64,000 nucleotides of DNA from Endomychus coccineus (taxonomy: Eukaryota > Arthropoda > Insecta > Coleoptera > Endomychidae): assembly GCA_958510875.1 (NCBI GenBank), contig OY294070.1, positions 43,910,306 to 43,974,305 of the forward strand, given 5' to 3'. The notes beneath the pieces are model-generated. The model ran no database searches. It saw only the letters and a program-made list of their open reading frames with translations, and was not told the DNA's origin. The translations under genes and the position numbers were made by a program. Below are positions 1 to 10,473 of the stretch, one piece after another (positions within the stretch are counted from its first letter, which is position 1; the number at the start of each line of letters is the position of its first letter).

Positions 1-657
1 TAGTTAAAAAAGAGAAAAAAAAAGTATTTTTCAAATGTGAATCTCTTAATTACATATCTTTTGTGCTGTTAGCACTTGCTAACAAATTGTGGTTATCTTT
101 GAAAATCTTATAACTAGTTTTACAATACAAGTTTGAGATTTAAATGAATAATGAATTTTTTATTAAATGTATAGACGCTTTATTTCTCTCATCTCGCAAC
201 TTTACATTCATCAATGAAAAACTCTTTTAGTGAAAGCTGATTTTGCGAGAACGGAGAGCGAATAAGAAATCTCCGCCATTTCTTGAAATATTTCAACTCA
301 AAATCTGAAACGTAAGGAATCAAAAGTGTTTTGAATGTCGTTTTGCATTTGTGATAACTTTTCAACATGTAAATTTTCCATCAGGCTGGTGTGAAATTTG
401 AGATAAAACACATCAGAACTTTCCAAACGCATTTTGTGTAATAATTAACATTCGCCCAAAAAACATCTGAAAAACCTCATTTTAGCTCCTATACTTGGGC
501 TTATTCAACGCATTTTCAATAAACCCAAATTTCCACCAAAAAAATTGTATATCGACCATTACATTATACTGAACAAGAAAAGTTAAACATGAATAAATCT
601 CTTATTCCATCCTGTAACATTTGCATTTTCTATCTTTATTTATAGGCAAAACTGAAA
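1..657. other. AT-rich upstream flank, no gene seen
   Basis: No coding region or recognisable repeat is visible here. A pyrimidine-rich tract ending in a TATAG acceptor (AG at 644-645) lies 12 bases before the ATG at 658. The first exon of the downstream gene may therefore be non-coding and lie upstream, inside or outside this stretch. The same acceptor-plus-start arrangement is kept in the duplicate near 3299-3315. Confidence 0.5.
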
Positions 658-1167
658 ATGGGAGGTATCATCATTTTCCTTCTATTACTTGTATGTTTTG
701 CTGTGGTTCAGGCTCAACCTGACGGTCGTCTCCCATGCACCGACTATGCGACTCCGGCAATAATTCAGGCGGCTTTGGTGATTTTGCGAGCACTCTGTCC
801 TGCTGACTACACACTCATATCGGTAAGACCCATTACTACATTGGGGGCAAATCCCCATAGATGGGTTGGTTTGTACAGCAGGGTGGATGGTAATTATGAT
901 TGCCGCTGTGATAGATTATCACAGTTCAAAGTCGATTTCATGGGGCACACCCCAGTAGGCTGTGCGCTGCATTCGGCAGGAATCGAGTACGATGCGAATG
1001 GCAATCCTTTAGTAAGGATAGAATTTATGGTGAATTGTTATTGTCGGAAATATTCTCGTCCTAGACGAAGAAGACGCTCAACGTCAGATTATTATAGCTC
1101 GAGATGTTCTTCTTGGGAATTTACCCATGAGTACCATTTGTGTACTGTACACACACCATTGCCATAA
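658..1167 (+). CDS. Secreted cysteine-rich protein, unknown family
   Basis: A 169-residue protein that I do not recognise. Residues 1 to about 19 form a clear signal peptide (a GGIIIFLLLLVCFAVVQA-type hydrophobic core before QPDG), so it is probably secreted. The mature part has nine cysteines, including CRC and CYC pairs, spaced for several disulfides. A polybasic run of six or seven Arg residues near residue 137 could be a furin-type processing site. The ATG is 12 bases after a plausible splice acceptor, so a non-coding first exon is likely. A partial, broken duplicate lies at about 3.3-4.65 kb with much of the coding sequence nearly unchanged, showing recent local duplication. It could be a venom, salivary, haemolymph or cuticular secreted protein; nothing in the sequence decides. 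Expression is unproven, but the intact frame and signal peptide make a real gene likely. Confidence 0.7.
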   Translation: MGGIIIFLLLLVCFAVVQAQPDGRLPCTDYATPAIIQAALVILRALCPADYTLISVRPITTLGANPHRWVGLYSRVDGNYDCRCDRLSQFKVDFMGHTPVGCALHSAGIEYDANGNPLVRIEFMVNCYCRKYSRPRRRRRSTSDYYSSRCSSWEFTHEYHLCTVHTPLP

Positions 1168-1439
1168 TAACATATAATTAATGAACAAATAAAAAAATTT
1201 ATTTAATATAATTGCATATTATTACAAGTCACAAAATAAAAAAATAGAAACAATATCATTATAACATATAAACATAACAATAGAACTATGAAAAAGAAAA
1301 TAATTATTTCAAAATTTTAGTATTGAAATTCAAATATAATAAGAATCAAATATAACAGAAATCTATATCATAAAACTATTTAATAATAAAATCTAAGAAC
1401 AATCTTTAGTCAATTTTTCAAAATTTGATGTAAAATTAG
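1168..1439. other. 3' flank of the secreted-protein gene
   Basis: AT-rich DNA with an AATAAAA polyadenylation-like signal about 20 bases after the stop codon. The stretch at about 1220-1440 is repeated in the 3' flank of the duplicate (4655-4680 and 5455-5640), which fixes the insertion point of the element at 4711-5453. Confidence 0.5.
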
Positions 1440-1740
1440 TTGATCGTGATATTGGAATTGGTCACCCAATATCTATGTGAAGACCCCAAAACCTATCTGG
1501 GTATCGTGATATTGGAATTGGTCAGCCAATATCTATGTGAAGATCCCAACACCTATCTGGGTATCGTGATATTGGAATTGGTCAGCCAATATCTATGTGA
1601 AGACCACAAAACCCATCTGGGTATCGTGATATTGGAATTGGTCAGCCGATATCTATGTGAAGACCACAAAACCCATCTGGGTATCGTGATTCTGGAGTTG
1701 GTCAACCAGTCTCTATGTCATGACCGACTTACGGATTTAC
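1440..1740 (+). repeat. 60-bp tandem repeat, five units
   Basis: Five successive 60-bp units begin with TCGTGATATTGGAATTGGTC-type sequence. Units 1-4 are almost identical and the fifth is diverged. Because 60 is a multiple of three, the array is open in frame for 106 codons, but the predicted product is just the repeated unit, so I do not call a gene. Confidence 0.9.
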
Positions 1741-1796
1741 CTGACGCTTCACTTCATTAATTTTTCTCGTGGTAGAGGGGGAATGAAACGATTTCC

Positions 1797-3293
1797 ACGT
1801 TACTAGTAAAAAGAACGCTGTAATGATTAGAATAACGATTCCTGCTCGGATTATTGATTTATTAAACTCGTATCGACTGGGAGTGTCAGGTATCTTTCAA
1901 TAGGAAATCAATTGAATCCTTCGCAGATACTCGTTGCACGACGCCCAATTCGCGAGTAGAGGGTGATTCGTCACACGGAAATATAAGGTGGGCATTCCGT
2001 TGTGAAAATGTGAATGCTTGTTGATGTGAGTTGAGATTTAACAGTTTCTTTGTTTTTTTGGTTATTATCAATCTGCCATTGAAAATTATTGACATCAGCG
2101 ACTATCTAATCTAATTTTATATCTTAAAACATAATTCAAGGTATGTACAGTCCCTGAATGTCGATAGTTCTCAGCGGAAATAATTCTTAACAAACCTCTC
2201 AACATTAATGGCGAATCATTTTGTTATCTAGCATATTTCTGGGATAATCTTTACATCCTTAGTAATTTTTCTCTAAGTCTTTATCGGAATAATTGGACGA
2301 GTGAGTGACAGATTGGTAACATCTTATTTTTGTGCTTGTTTAACCTAGCAATATTACACGTGATACGTGGTACGTGATTTTGAGAATCACCTTTCTTGAC
2401 CTTATACATAAAGTTGCTGATGGTTATGTCTTATTAGACCAGTGGGTCATTTATTGTTCAATTATTGATCTAGATGAACGTATTAAGCACGGTACTCATT
2501 CACTGCTTCATGAAAACTAATAGTAAAACTACGGTTACACTCGTTCAAATTATCATTTAGGTAACAAATTTTAATTCATTACTTAGATTCAAATCAAGTA
2601 AATCATTATCTTTATGTTCTTTAACGATTTCTAACTTTTCGATCATAATTCCTTTTCTTAACTACCTTTACCTTTATAATTTCTAATATAAATTGTAATA
2701 ATAAAGATTCTTCGCGGCGTAGGCTTTTTGATTGAGAATTGTGCGATATGGACGCTTGTGCTATAATTAGTTTTAATTAACCCTTTTTGACATAATAGGT
2801 CTTCTGATGATGGTCGTGAGACCGAAACGTACGTGAAGACAAAAATTTGAAACGAAGTGTTAATGTGACCTATTTCCCGAGAATTTTTATATATAATATG
2901 AATTGTTGTAACATAATGAGTAATTCTATTTTTCACCTTCCTTGAGATCGAACTATTGTTATTAATATTCTCTTCAAGATATCAAATTAAATTGAATAGT
3001 CCCTGATGTCAATAATTTCAATGGCAGATTGATAATAACCAAAAATTCAAAGAAACTGTTGAATCTTAACTCACTTCAACAAGCATTCAAACGGAATGCC
3101 CACCTTTTATTTTCGTGTTACGAATTCACGAATCGGGCGTCGTGCAACGAGTATCCGAGAAGGATTCAATTGATTTACTTTTGAAAGATAGGTGACACTC
3201 TTGGTCGAGTTTAATCTTCAATAATCCGAGCAGAAATTGTTATTATAATCATTACAGCGTTCTTTTTAACAGTAAAGTGGAAAGTGTTACAAT
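1797..3293. mobile_element. Element with ~300-bp inverted terminal arms
   Basis: The segment 1797-2104 is repeated in inverted orientation at 2999-3293 with about 80-90 percent identity by eye. The arms enclose about 900 bp without a transposase. The structure suggests a non-autonomous foldback or long-TIR DNA element. The interior carries a Penelope-like fragment with a hammerhead-like motif near 2800. The right arm ends directly beside the duplicated secreted-protein gene copy, so the element lies at, and may mark, the duplication junction. Target-site duplications were not resolved. Confidence 0.65.
2799..2840 (+). ncRNA. Degenerate hammerhead-ribozyme-like motif
   Basis: Elements in order: GTCTT (2799-2803), the core CTGATGA (2804-2810), GGTC closed by a GTGA tetraloop and GACC (2812-2823), GAAA (2824-2827), a minimal stem III around CGTACGTG, then AAGAC (2836-2840), which pairs with GTCTT to close stem I. 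This is the minimal fold known from Penelope-like elements and retrozymes. Two departures argue against activity: an extra T between CTGATGA and stem II, and G where the cleavage-site base should not be G. The downstream text (GTGACCTATTTCCC and following) recurs inside the small element at 7003-7134. Confidence 0.4.
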
Positions 3294-3294
3294 T

Positions 3295-4650
3295 TATAGG
3301 CAAAAGATAAAATGGGAGGCATCATCATTTTCCCTCTATTACTCGTATGTTGTGCCTCCCATGCAGTGACTATTAGTCCAGGCAATAAGCCGGAAAAAGG
3401 CCATAATAAAAAATAATAGTGAGCTAGAATTTAAAGAAAAAATTTTGTATTTTGTTCCTGATACCCCATATATCATTCATGACTATCAAGACCGCGGGGG
3501 TCTACCTTTCTACCCCACAAAGCGGAGGAGCCTTCTTATAAAAACAATTCAAAAGTTTAGAAAATTAATGACTTAAGAGCCGAAAATGACCCCTGGTATG
3601 TTTTTTGGGTCGCTGATCACGACTCCGCAGTTAGTTTTCTCAGAAAACTCTCTCCAGATGGTAAATTTGGGAATTTTGTATATTATATAATATATAATTT
3701 ATAATTTTGTTGCAAAAATTACCTTTAGTAGGTTTCTTGGGTCGCTGATCACGATGACTAGAGGTCATTTTTGCAACAAAATTATACTTTATTATTCATA
3801 ACCGTCTCAGAAAAATCTGAGATTTCTCGAATTTTCCATCTGAAGAGTTTTCAAAGGAAAATAACAGCGAAATCGTGATCAGCGACTCTACATACCTACT
3901 AGAGGTAATTTTTGTAACAAAATTATAAATTACATATTATATATAAATTTTCCAAATTTCCCATCTGTAGGGAGTTTCCGAGAAAACTAACTGCGGAATC
4001 ATTATCAGCGACCCAAAATACATACTAAGGGTCATTTTCGGCTCTTCATTCATTAATTTTCTAAACTTTTGGATTGTTTTTATAAGAATGCTCCTCTGAG
4101 GAGTTGAAACCCCGTTTGGGGGTGGGGGGGGGGGGGTAGAAAGGTCGACCCCCGCGGTGTTGATAATCATGAATGATCTACTATTATTAGAAGAAAAATA
4201 CAAACTATTCTTTTTTTCGATTCGTTCTCCTGGACTATGCGACTCCGGCAATAATTCAGTCGGCTTTGGTGATTTAACAAGCACTCTGTCATCCTGACTA
4301 TACCCTCATATCGGTAAGACCTATTACTACATTGGGGCAAATCCCCATAGATGGGTTGGTTTGTACAGCAGGGTGGATGGTAATTATGATTGCCGCTATG
4401 ATAGATTATCACAGTTCAAATTCTATTTCATGGGGCTCACCCCAGTAGGCTCTGCGCTGCATTCGGCAGGAATCGAGTACGATCCGAATGGCAATCCTTT
4501 AGTAAGTATGGAATTCATGGTGAATTGTTATTGTCGGAAGATTTCTCGTCCTAGACGTAGAAGACGCTCAACGTCAGATTATTATAACTCGAGATGTTCT
4601 TCTTGGTAATTTACCCATGAGTACCATTTGTGTACTGTAATACTGTAATT
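3295..4650 (+). pseudogene. Broken duplicate of the secreted cysteine-rich gene
   Basis: The splice acceptor, start codon and part of the signal peptide of the 658-1167 gene recur at 3299-3365, followed by deleted and rearranged coding sequence. The rest of the coding region recurs at 4233-4640 with high identity, including the Arg-rich run and the final Cys-rich segment, but has an early in-frame stop (after GGTGATT near 4270) and indels. Between the two parts sits an inverted-repeat element (about 3470-4185). The 3' flank is interrupted again by a second element (4711-5453). A 82-codon open frame survives at 4361-4609 but has no start or signal context of its own, so this copy is most likely dead. 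Confidence 0.75.
3470..4185. mobile_element. MITE-like inverted-repeat element
   Basis: An arm of about 250 bp (3470-3725) is repeated inverted at about 3900-4185, separated by a short centre that repeats part of the arm. Landmarks are the CCGCGGGGGTC words near both ends and the paired TTTTGTTGCAAAAATTACC-type text. No transposase is encoded. It sits inside the duplicated secreted-protein gene and splits it. A run of about 16 G lies in the right arm. Confidence 0.7.
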
Positions 4651-4710
4651 GCATATTTTCACAAGTCACAAAATAAAAAAAAAAGTCAGCGCACTCCGGG
4701 AGTGCAGGCA

Positions 4711-5453
4711 GAAGTGAAAACTTGAACTTATGGCGCGTTGGGCACTTTTTTGGGTGAGCATTTTTAGGTGCGCTCGCGACAGGAGAAATTGTTCATAAAA
4801 AATCAAGTTTATCAAAGCAATGTGGGCACTTTTTGAATAGACATGAAGTATAATAATATAGAAACTATATTCGAAGGAAGTGGTTTTATTTAAATGAGTA
4901 AATATTAGTAAATAGTAAATACAAAATTTATCAATTCTCATCCATAATTTCAACAACTCTTACATCATCATTATCAGCATTTTCATCATTATTATCAGGA
5001 TTTTCATCAAATTCTAAAACTGAAACAATAGGTCTATGGTAACTAAAGTATGAAATGAACAATTTTGATTTAAATCTTTTTATATATCTTGTGAATACTG
5101 CATCAATAGTAGTTAGTATTATCTTTCCCACAAATTAATATTCATTTATAAAATAAATATAAAAAACTCTCAATCTCGTCTGTCGCGAGGGCACGAACGA
5201 ATGCCCATGCAAAGACTGCGTATAGCATGCAGCGCTCTCGCATACCTATACACTCTGAGTATACATATAGGTATGTAATCTCGTCTGTCGCGAGAGCACG
5301 AACGAATGCCCATGCAAAGAGCGCGTATAGTATACATATATTATAAGAATACACGCGGAGTATATCTGTGTAAAATCTCATCTGTCGCGAGAACGGCTGA
5401 AAATGCTCTCCCACAAAAGTGCCCAACGCGCCATAAGAAGTTTTCACTTCAAA
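4711..5453. mobile_element. Inverted-repeat element in the duplicate's 3' flank
   Basis: The ends are inverted copies of about 70 bp: the left starts GAAGTGAAAACTT and contains TTATGGCGCGTTGGGCAC; the right is its reverse complement ending TTTTCACTTC. The interior has two direct copies of a TCTGTCGCGAGNGCACGAAC unit (5175 and 5281) plus a third partial copy at the end. The empty site is readable near 1240-1262 beside the intact gene, where the A-rich run passes straight into the AGAAACAATATC sequence. No coding capacity was recognised. Confidence 0.75.
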
Positions 5454-5689
5454 AATGGAAACAATATCATTATAACATATAAGCATAAAAATAGAACCAT
5501 GAGAAAGAAAATAATTATTTCAAAATTTTAGTATTGAAATTCAAATATAATAAGAATCAAATATCACGGAAATCTATATCATAAAACTATCTAATAATAA
5601 AATCTAAGAACAATCTTCAGTCAATAAAAATTGGTGTAAAATTAGTTGAAGCTGTCCGCAGATACTGTACACACACCATTGCCATAATA

Positions 5690-5859
5690 CAATATAACGG
5701 GTGGGCACCTAATGCCTGATCTTCATTCATCTCCAATAACTCCAATTCTCCAGCAGCTTTTTCAATAAGTATCATTTCAGATATTGGCAATTCATCTTCA
5801 ATAATATCACGAATAAATGGATTCACAAAACATGAAAAAGTAGATTTGAAACTTTCCAA
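5690..5859 (-). pseudogene. hAT/SCAND3-like transposase remnant
   Basis: On the minus strand an open stretch reads SFKSTFSCFVNPFIRDII and then AAGELELLEMNEDQAL. The pattern of a Phe-rich region, VNPF, and an E-L-x-E-L-x-E/Q-x-D block recalls the region before the dimerisation domain in hAT-derived SCAND3/GTF2I-repeat proteins. It is a short fragment with no start or C-terminal domain. Assignment is by remembered family pattern only. Confidence 0.35.
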
Positions 5860-6486
5860 ATCTTGAAGCCTATTTTTAAAATTTGATTGTAATTCTTACA
5901 ATTTTTCTTTATATTCAATATTTCTTTTCTTTTTTCATATAAATTACATTTTCTTTTACTTGTGGAAAATTTTAGATCGATTGATAAAATTGCTCATATA
6001 AGCACTTCACAGTATTCCTAGGATAATTTTTAGAATTTAGGTCTACTTATCGATTTGTCTAAATAGGTAGAAGCCATAAGTCTGAACTTGATTCAAGATA
6101 ACAAATGACAGTATTTGAATTTGAAAGTAGGTACTTTACTCTTCAGCATGATGCATCATTATCTTTTATTTTCTCCGTATACCAAACTTGGAAATTTCAC
6201 AGGGTCAGGGAGATCATACATTTGTGTGACGCTTTACAATTTATTATGTTGAATTGCTGAATCCTATTAATGCTTGCGAGCAATATTCAGTAGTTCCCAC
6301 ATCCTTTGTTTGCAATTTGAATTATTGAAATTCATACATATCAAGGCAATATTGTGTTTAGCTTAGCATTTTCTTTCTCGCGATAACTGGCAGATTGATA
6401 TTTAACAGTTATATTTTTTATTGTTTCCCATCCCACCCATACGGTTAGCTTAGCATTTAGTTCCCCTTCCCACGAAAACTGACAAA
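5860..6486. other. AT-rich spacer, nothing recognised
   Basis: No gene, RNA or clear repeat seen. Confidence 0.4.
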
Positions 6487-7430
6487 ATGATACTTATTTT
6501 TAAGTTCAAATTTATGCAACTCATACATTCGTTATTAGTCATACCTAAACAGTTCAATTTCGGGCACATAATGTATCATTTGCTTCAATTTATTGGCGAC
6601 AATATTTGGCACGTTTTCAACGATAAGGATATTCAAAAACAGAAAAATGGGACCTCCGTGAAATGGAAGAATACATATTTTGGAGCAAACATCTTAGCTT
6701 CTTCTCCCAATTTGGATAGTTTGAAAAGTTGTCAATCTAATTTGAATAGTGGATTCCCATTGGTAATAATTGAACGATTGAGTAAACACGTTGAAGAAGA
6801 CTTGAACAAAGACCTAATAGAGGAACCTTGTGATGGAAACAGTAACGCAGAAACTCAAACTTTTCTTAATGAATCCCTTACTGAAGAAGAAATTGCTAAT
6901 GAATCCACTCATGACGAACCGGAAGTCGGTCTGCAAGATTATTACATCAACTATGGTAAGCAATTGTATGATTCTTATCAGTTTTCACTAACGAATATAC
7001 AGGGTGACTCGTTTTGGTGACCTATTTCCCAATAATTTACATATATAATATACGATATCGTTAAAATAAATCAACTTGAAATGTTGAACGGTTTTCCTTA
7101 AATCGACTGGTCCCTATACGATGCCACGCCCTGTATATTTTGACTTTTCTGGAATTATTTCAACACTGAATGGCCGTGAATTCCAAAATGTAACGATTAT
7201 CGATATCCGAATAGCACAAGATGTTTTTATTCCAATACTTGATAAAATATTCGAATTACAGTCACATAACTACTGTTGTTGTATTACAGAGAGACCTGCG
7301 AAACGGTTGCGAACTGTCAAGAAACATGTTTGTTTCTTCTGTGATGGTGTACAAACTAACATTACAAGGCATTTGATGAGACAGCATGATTCGGAAAAAT
7401 TGGTTCAAGACGCCTTGGGCCTTGACAAAG
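6487..7430 (+). pseudogene. 5' exons of a zinc-finger/YR-like gene
   Basis: Two probable exons. The first (open from 6487) ends at a GTAAG donor after 6955 in phase 1 and encodes an acidic, unrecognised region. The second runs from an acceptor at 7289 (or is open from 7121) to the GTAAC donor at 7431, also in phase 1. It encodes a C2H2-type finger, CFFCDGVQTNITRHLMRQHD, followed by EKLVQDAL, as at the N-terminus of a widespread invertebrate/fish protein family related to tyrosine recombinases. The phase-1 donor joins in frame to the acceptor at 13629. Joining the first exon to this gene rests only on phase agreement. Downstream exons are broken, so the locus is treated as a pseudogene. Confidence 0.5.
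7003..7134. mobile_element. Small TA-flanked MITE
   Basis: About 130 bp with ends CAGGGTG and CGCCCTG, each adjoining TA. The interior shares GTGACCTATTTCCC and ATATATAATAT words with the Penelope-like fragment at about 2868-2905. It lies in the intron between the 5' exons of the YR-like gene. Confidence 0.45.
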
Positions 7431-7798
7431 GTAACTATCAGACATTCATTTAGTTTTGCCGGGTTGTATTCTTTTTGTGCCTGATATATGTCAAATAGAT
7501 TGTATGGGTAGAATTCGATAATAAGTACGTGTCTGAATTTTTGGGAACTCGCCTAATTCCAAAGATATGAGGTAACGGTTTCGCCACACTGTACTACTGT
7601 TTAGCCAGGGTGAAATTGAAAATTATCACTTTTGGCACACTTAGCTCATCAGATAAAACTATAAATGCTAGAGCTCATTTCATGTGATTTAGACGTAAAT
7701 CATCTCATCACAAAATGCTTGCTACCGGAGCTAGAGCTCTTTAAAGATGGCGCGTCAACATCGGTTGACGGTTCAATTGAAATAACTTCAAAACAGAT
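7431..7798. other. Start of a 6.2-kb intron
   Basis: Intronic sequence between the GTAAC donor at 7431 and the hAT insertion at 7799. No further feature was recognised. The last eight bases (7791-7798, AAACAGAT) are the hAT target-site duplication. Confidence 0.5.
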
Positions 7799-8170
7799 TA
7801 GAGATGAGAGATATTTCACTGCCGGTGATTTTTTCACCGTGATTGGAAAATCACTGGTCGTGACAGTGATCGAATATTCAAAAGAACGGTGAATCTGAAT
7901 GTTTTTATTTTACTGACTATTACGAATCACTCCTACGGCTACGACAGATCACGGTGACTCGCTACTCGGTAATTTTCAATATTCGTTCTACACGTGAAGC
8001 GGCCTCTAATGGTAAGTAGTTAAACTTTCAGTTTATAGTAGTGAGAAAGGAATCTAACGAATGAAACAATACGTAACGGGGATTACCTTAGTAAATTGAA
8101 AGTTAACAATTATTGAATTCACTGCTGGGCGTAAATAACGTCCGATTTAAAAAAGCGAAAAACGAGTGAA

Positions 8171-10137
8171 ATGTGGAGGTTCTTTCAACCGTTAGATGAA
8201 ATTCATGCCGAATGCAACATGTGTAAGGCAAAAATATCATACAAAACTTCAATTAGTAATTTGAGGAAACATGTAATGAATAGACACCCAACAGTGACAT
8301 TACCAAGGGTAAGTTTGTGCTATTTTAAATATATCTTTTATGTTAATACCATTCTACATTCTCGAAATTTTAAATTTCCGCATACAATATGTTAATAATT
8401 AATATTTTTATAGGGCGCAAGTACAGGTGGAATGCAACCAGTGAAATTAATATCAATAACCGATTCATCAAAGCCGTCCACTTCGACATCCTGTCAGCCT
8501 GAGGAACAAACTTTTGTCGAATTACCGGATAGACAAGTTAAAGCAACTCAGCAGACATTGTCAACGTTTGTGAACAGAAAGAAAACGCATAATCTTAAGC
8601 ACAGAATTGACATTGATAAAAAACTATTATTGATATTCGTTGCGGACATTCAACCGTTTAGTGTAGTGGAGGATGTTGGATTCAAACAATTTGTGGCTGC
8701 TTTGGATGCTGATTACCAGCTTCCAAGTAGACATACAATATCAAAAACTCTTATTCCAACAATGTATGAGGAATGTGCAACTGAGGTAAAAAATACAATT
8801 CACAGTGGGTCAAAATTCTGTATCACAACAGAACTTGGACCAGCATCAACACAGTGAGCTATATAGGAGTGACAGCTCATTTTGTGAATGACGATTTTAA
8901 ATTAACATCCGTATTGCTCGAGTGTTGTGCTACAGAGGAAGCTTCGCATACTTCCGAAAATTTATCCAACGAACTTCTGCGTATTGTTAGATATTGGGAT
9001 ATTGAAAATAAAATATTACTTGCCGTGTCTGATAATGCAGCTGATATAAAGAACGCCATAACAAACAAATTACAGTGGAAGCATCTTGGCTGCTTTGCAC
9101 ACACTTTAAATTTAATTGTGCAACATAGCTTAGAGCAAAATGAGACTGTGACTGATGTTATAAATAAAGTTGAAAAAATTGTGGGTCACCTCAAAAAAAG
9201 TAATATTTCGACAGATAAATTAAACACGTATCAAACAAACGCTGGCAAAGTACCATTAAAATTACTTCAATCTGTTCCAACTCGCTGGAATTCTACATTT
9301 AGTATGTTGAAAAGGTTCACCGAGCTCAAAGATGCTGTGAAATCTTCTATAGCCCTACTAGATGCTAATTTGCCACTGCTAAATCAGTCAGAATGGAGAA
9401 TTTTGGAAGATCTATGTAAAATTTTACAGCATTTCGATGATGCTACAAAGAGTGTCAGTAGGGAAAATTATTGTACAGCATCTTTAGTTATTCCCATCAG
9501 TAGGGGCTTAACTTTTGTATATAATCAACTTCTAAGTGAAGATTTTCCAGACTGTTAGAAAGAAGTGATTTCACAAATCTTGAAACAGTTGAAGGAAAGA
9601 TTGGGTCATATTGAGAAAAGTACAACTTTGTCAGTCTCAACATTTCTTGATCCTCGGTTCAAGAATTTTGGATTTTCTGAGACGTCTAGTGCTGATAACG
9701 CAAAAAAAAATGTCATCACAGCTGTTTCAAGAAAATATCCGACAATGTCACTATTCGTTTCAGCTGAAGGAAATGTAGAAGCTGAAGCAGGGAAATTGTC
9801 AATTTGGACTTCATTCAAAAAATCAACTGCAACAGCTGCCCCTAAGGGAACAGTTACATCAAAGGCAATCATTGAAGTCCAAAGATATTTAGAGGAAGAT
9901 TTATTAGAGACAACTGAGGATCCTCTCTTGTGGTGGAAAACACATCAAGCCGCTTTTCCCAATTTGGCACTAATTGCAAAAGAAAGATTATGTGCCCTAG
10001 CAACTTCTGTGCCTTGTGAAAGACTTTTTTCAAAAGCTGGACAATTAATTAGTGAGCGTAAAAGTCGCTTGAACAATAATAAATCCAAAATGTTATTATT
10101 TTTAAACGCAAATTATAAATTTTGCGAGGGATACTAG
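8171..10137 (+). pseudogene. hAT transposase (ZBED-type), two lesions
   Basis: Exon 1 (8171-8308) encodes a BED zinc finger: W/F residues, CNMC, then H-x4-H in RKHVMNRHP. It is followed by a GTAAGT donor and an acceptor at 8413. The main exon carries the RNase-H-like core (GVTAHFVND, AVSDNAADIKNA, LGCFAHTLNLIV with the conserved C-x2-H, and PTRWNSTF). The hATC dimerisation domain follows near the C-terminus (DPLLWWKTHQAAFPNL through CERLFSKAG). A frameshift lies near 8830-8855 and a TAG stop at 9556-9558; otherwise the frame is intact to 10137. The family mediates cut-and-paste transposition in the nucleus. This copy is probably inactive but recently so. Confidence 0.85.
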
Positions 10138-10473
10138 ATCTAAAAAAAATTACCCCTTACTGTTAAGGTATTTACTATTTAGATTAAGAATATTATTCAT
10201 TAGTAAACTTTTATAAAATAATTAGTAAAAGTTTGATTTTCACTAATTTAATATGAATGTAACTAATAACTAAAGGGCGGAATATATGCACGTCAATTCA
10301 GTTAAAATATGCGCATATATATGCATAGTTTTTCTTTGAAATATGCAACAATATGCATTTATTTGTCAAAATATGCAATCATATGCCTTGAATATAACAT
10401 GGAAAAATGGAAATAAAGAAACGCCGACTCTTAAAAAAATTATTTATTTTAAGTAAAATTAAAAGAAAAATTT

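Noticed and set aside
1440..1760. 106-codon repeat protein
   Set aside because: A 60-bp tandem repeat divisible by three gives an open frame by chance; no signal, start context or homology.
1886..2095. 69-codon minus-strand frame
   Set aside because: It lies wholly in one arm of the inverted repeat; the other arm does not preserve it.
4666..5486. Minus-strand frames of 66-114 codons across 4.67-5.49 kb
   Set aside because: They lie in an inverted-repeat element and its direct repeats and match nothing recognisable.
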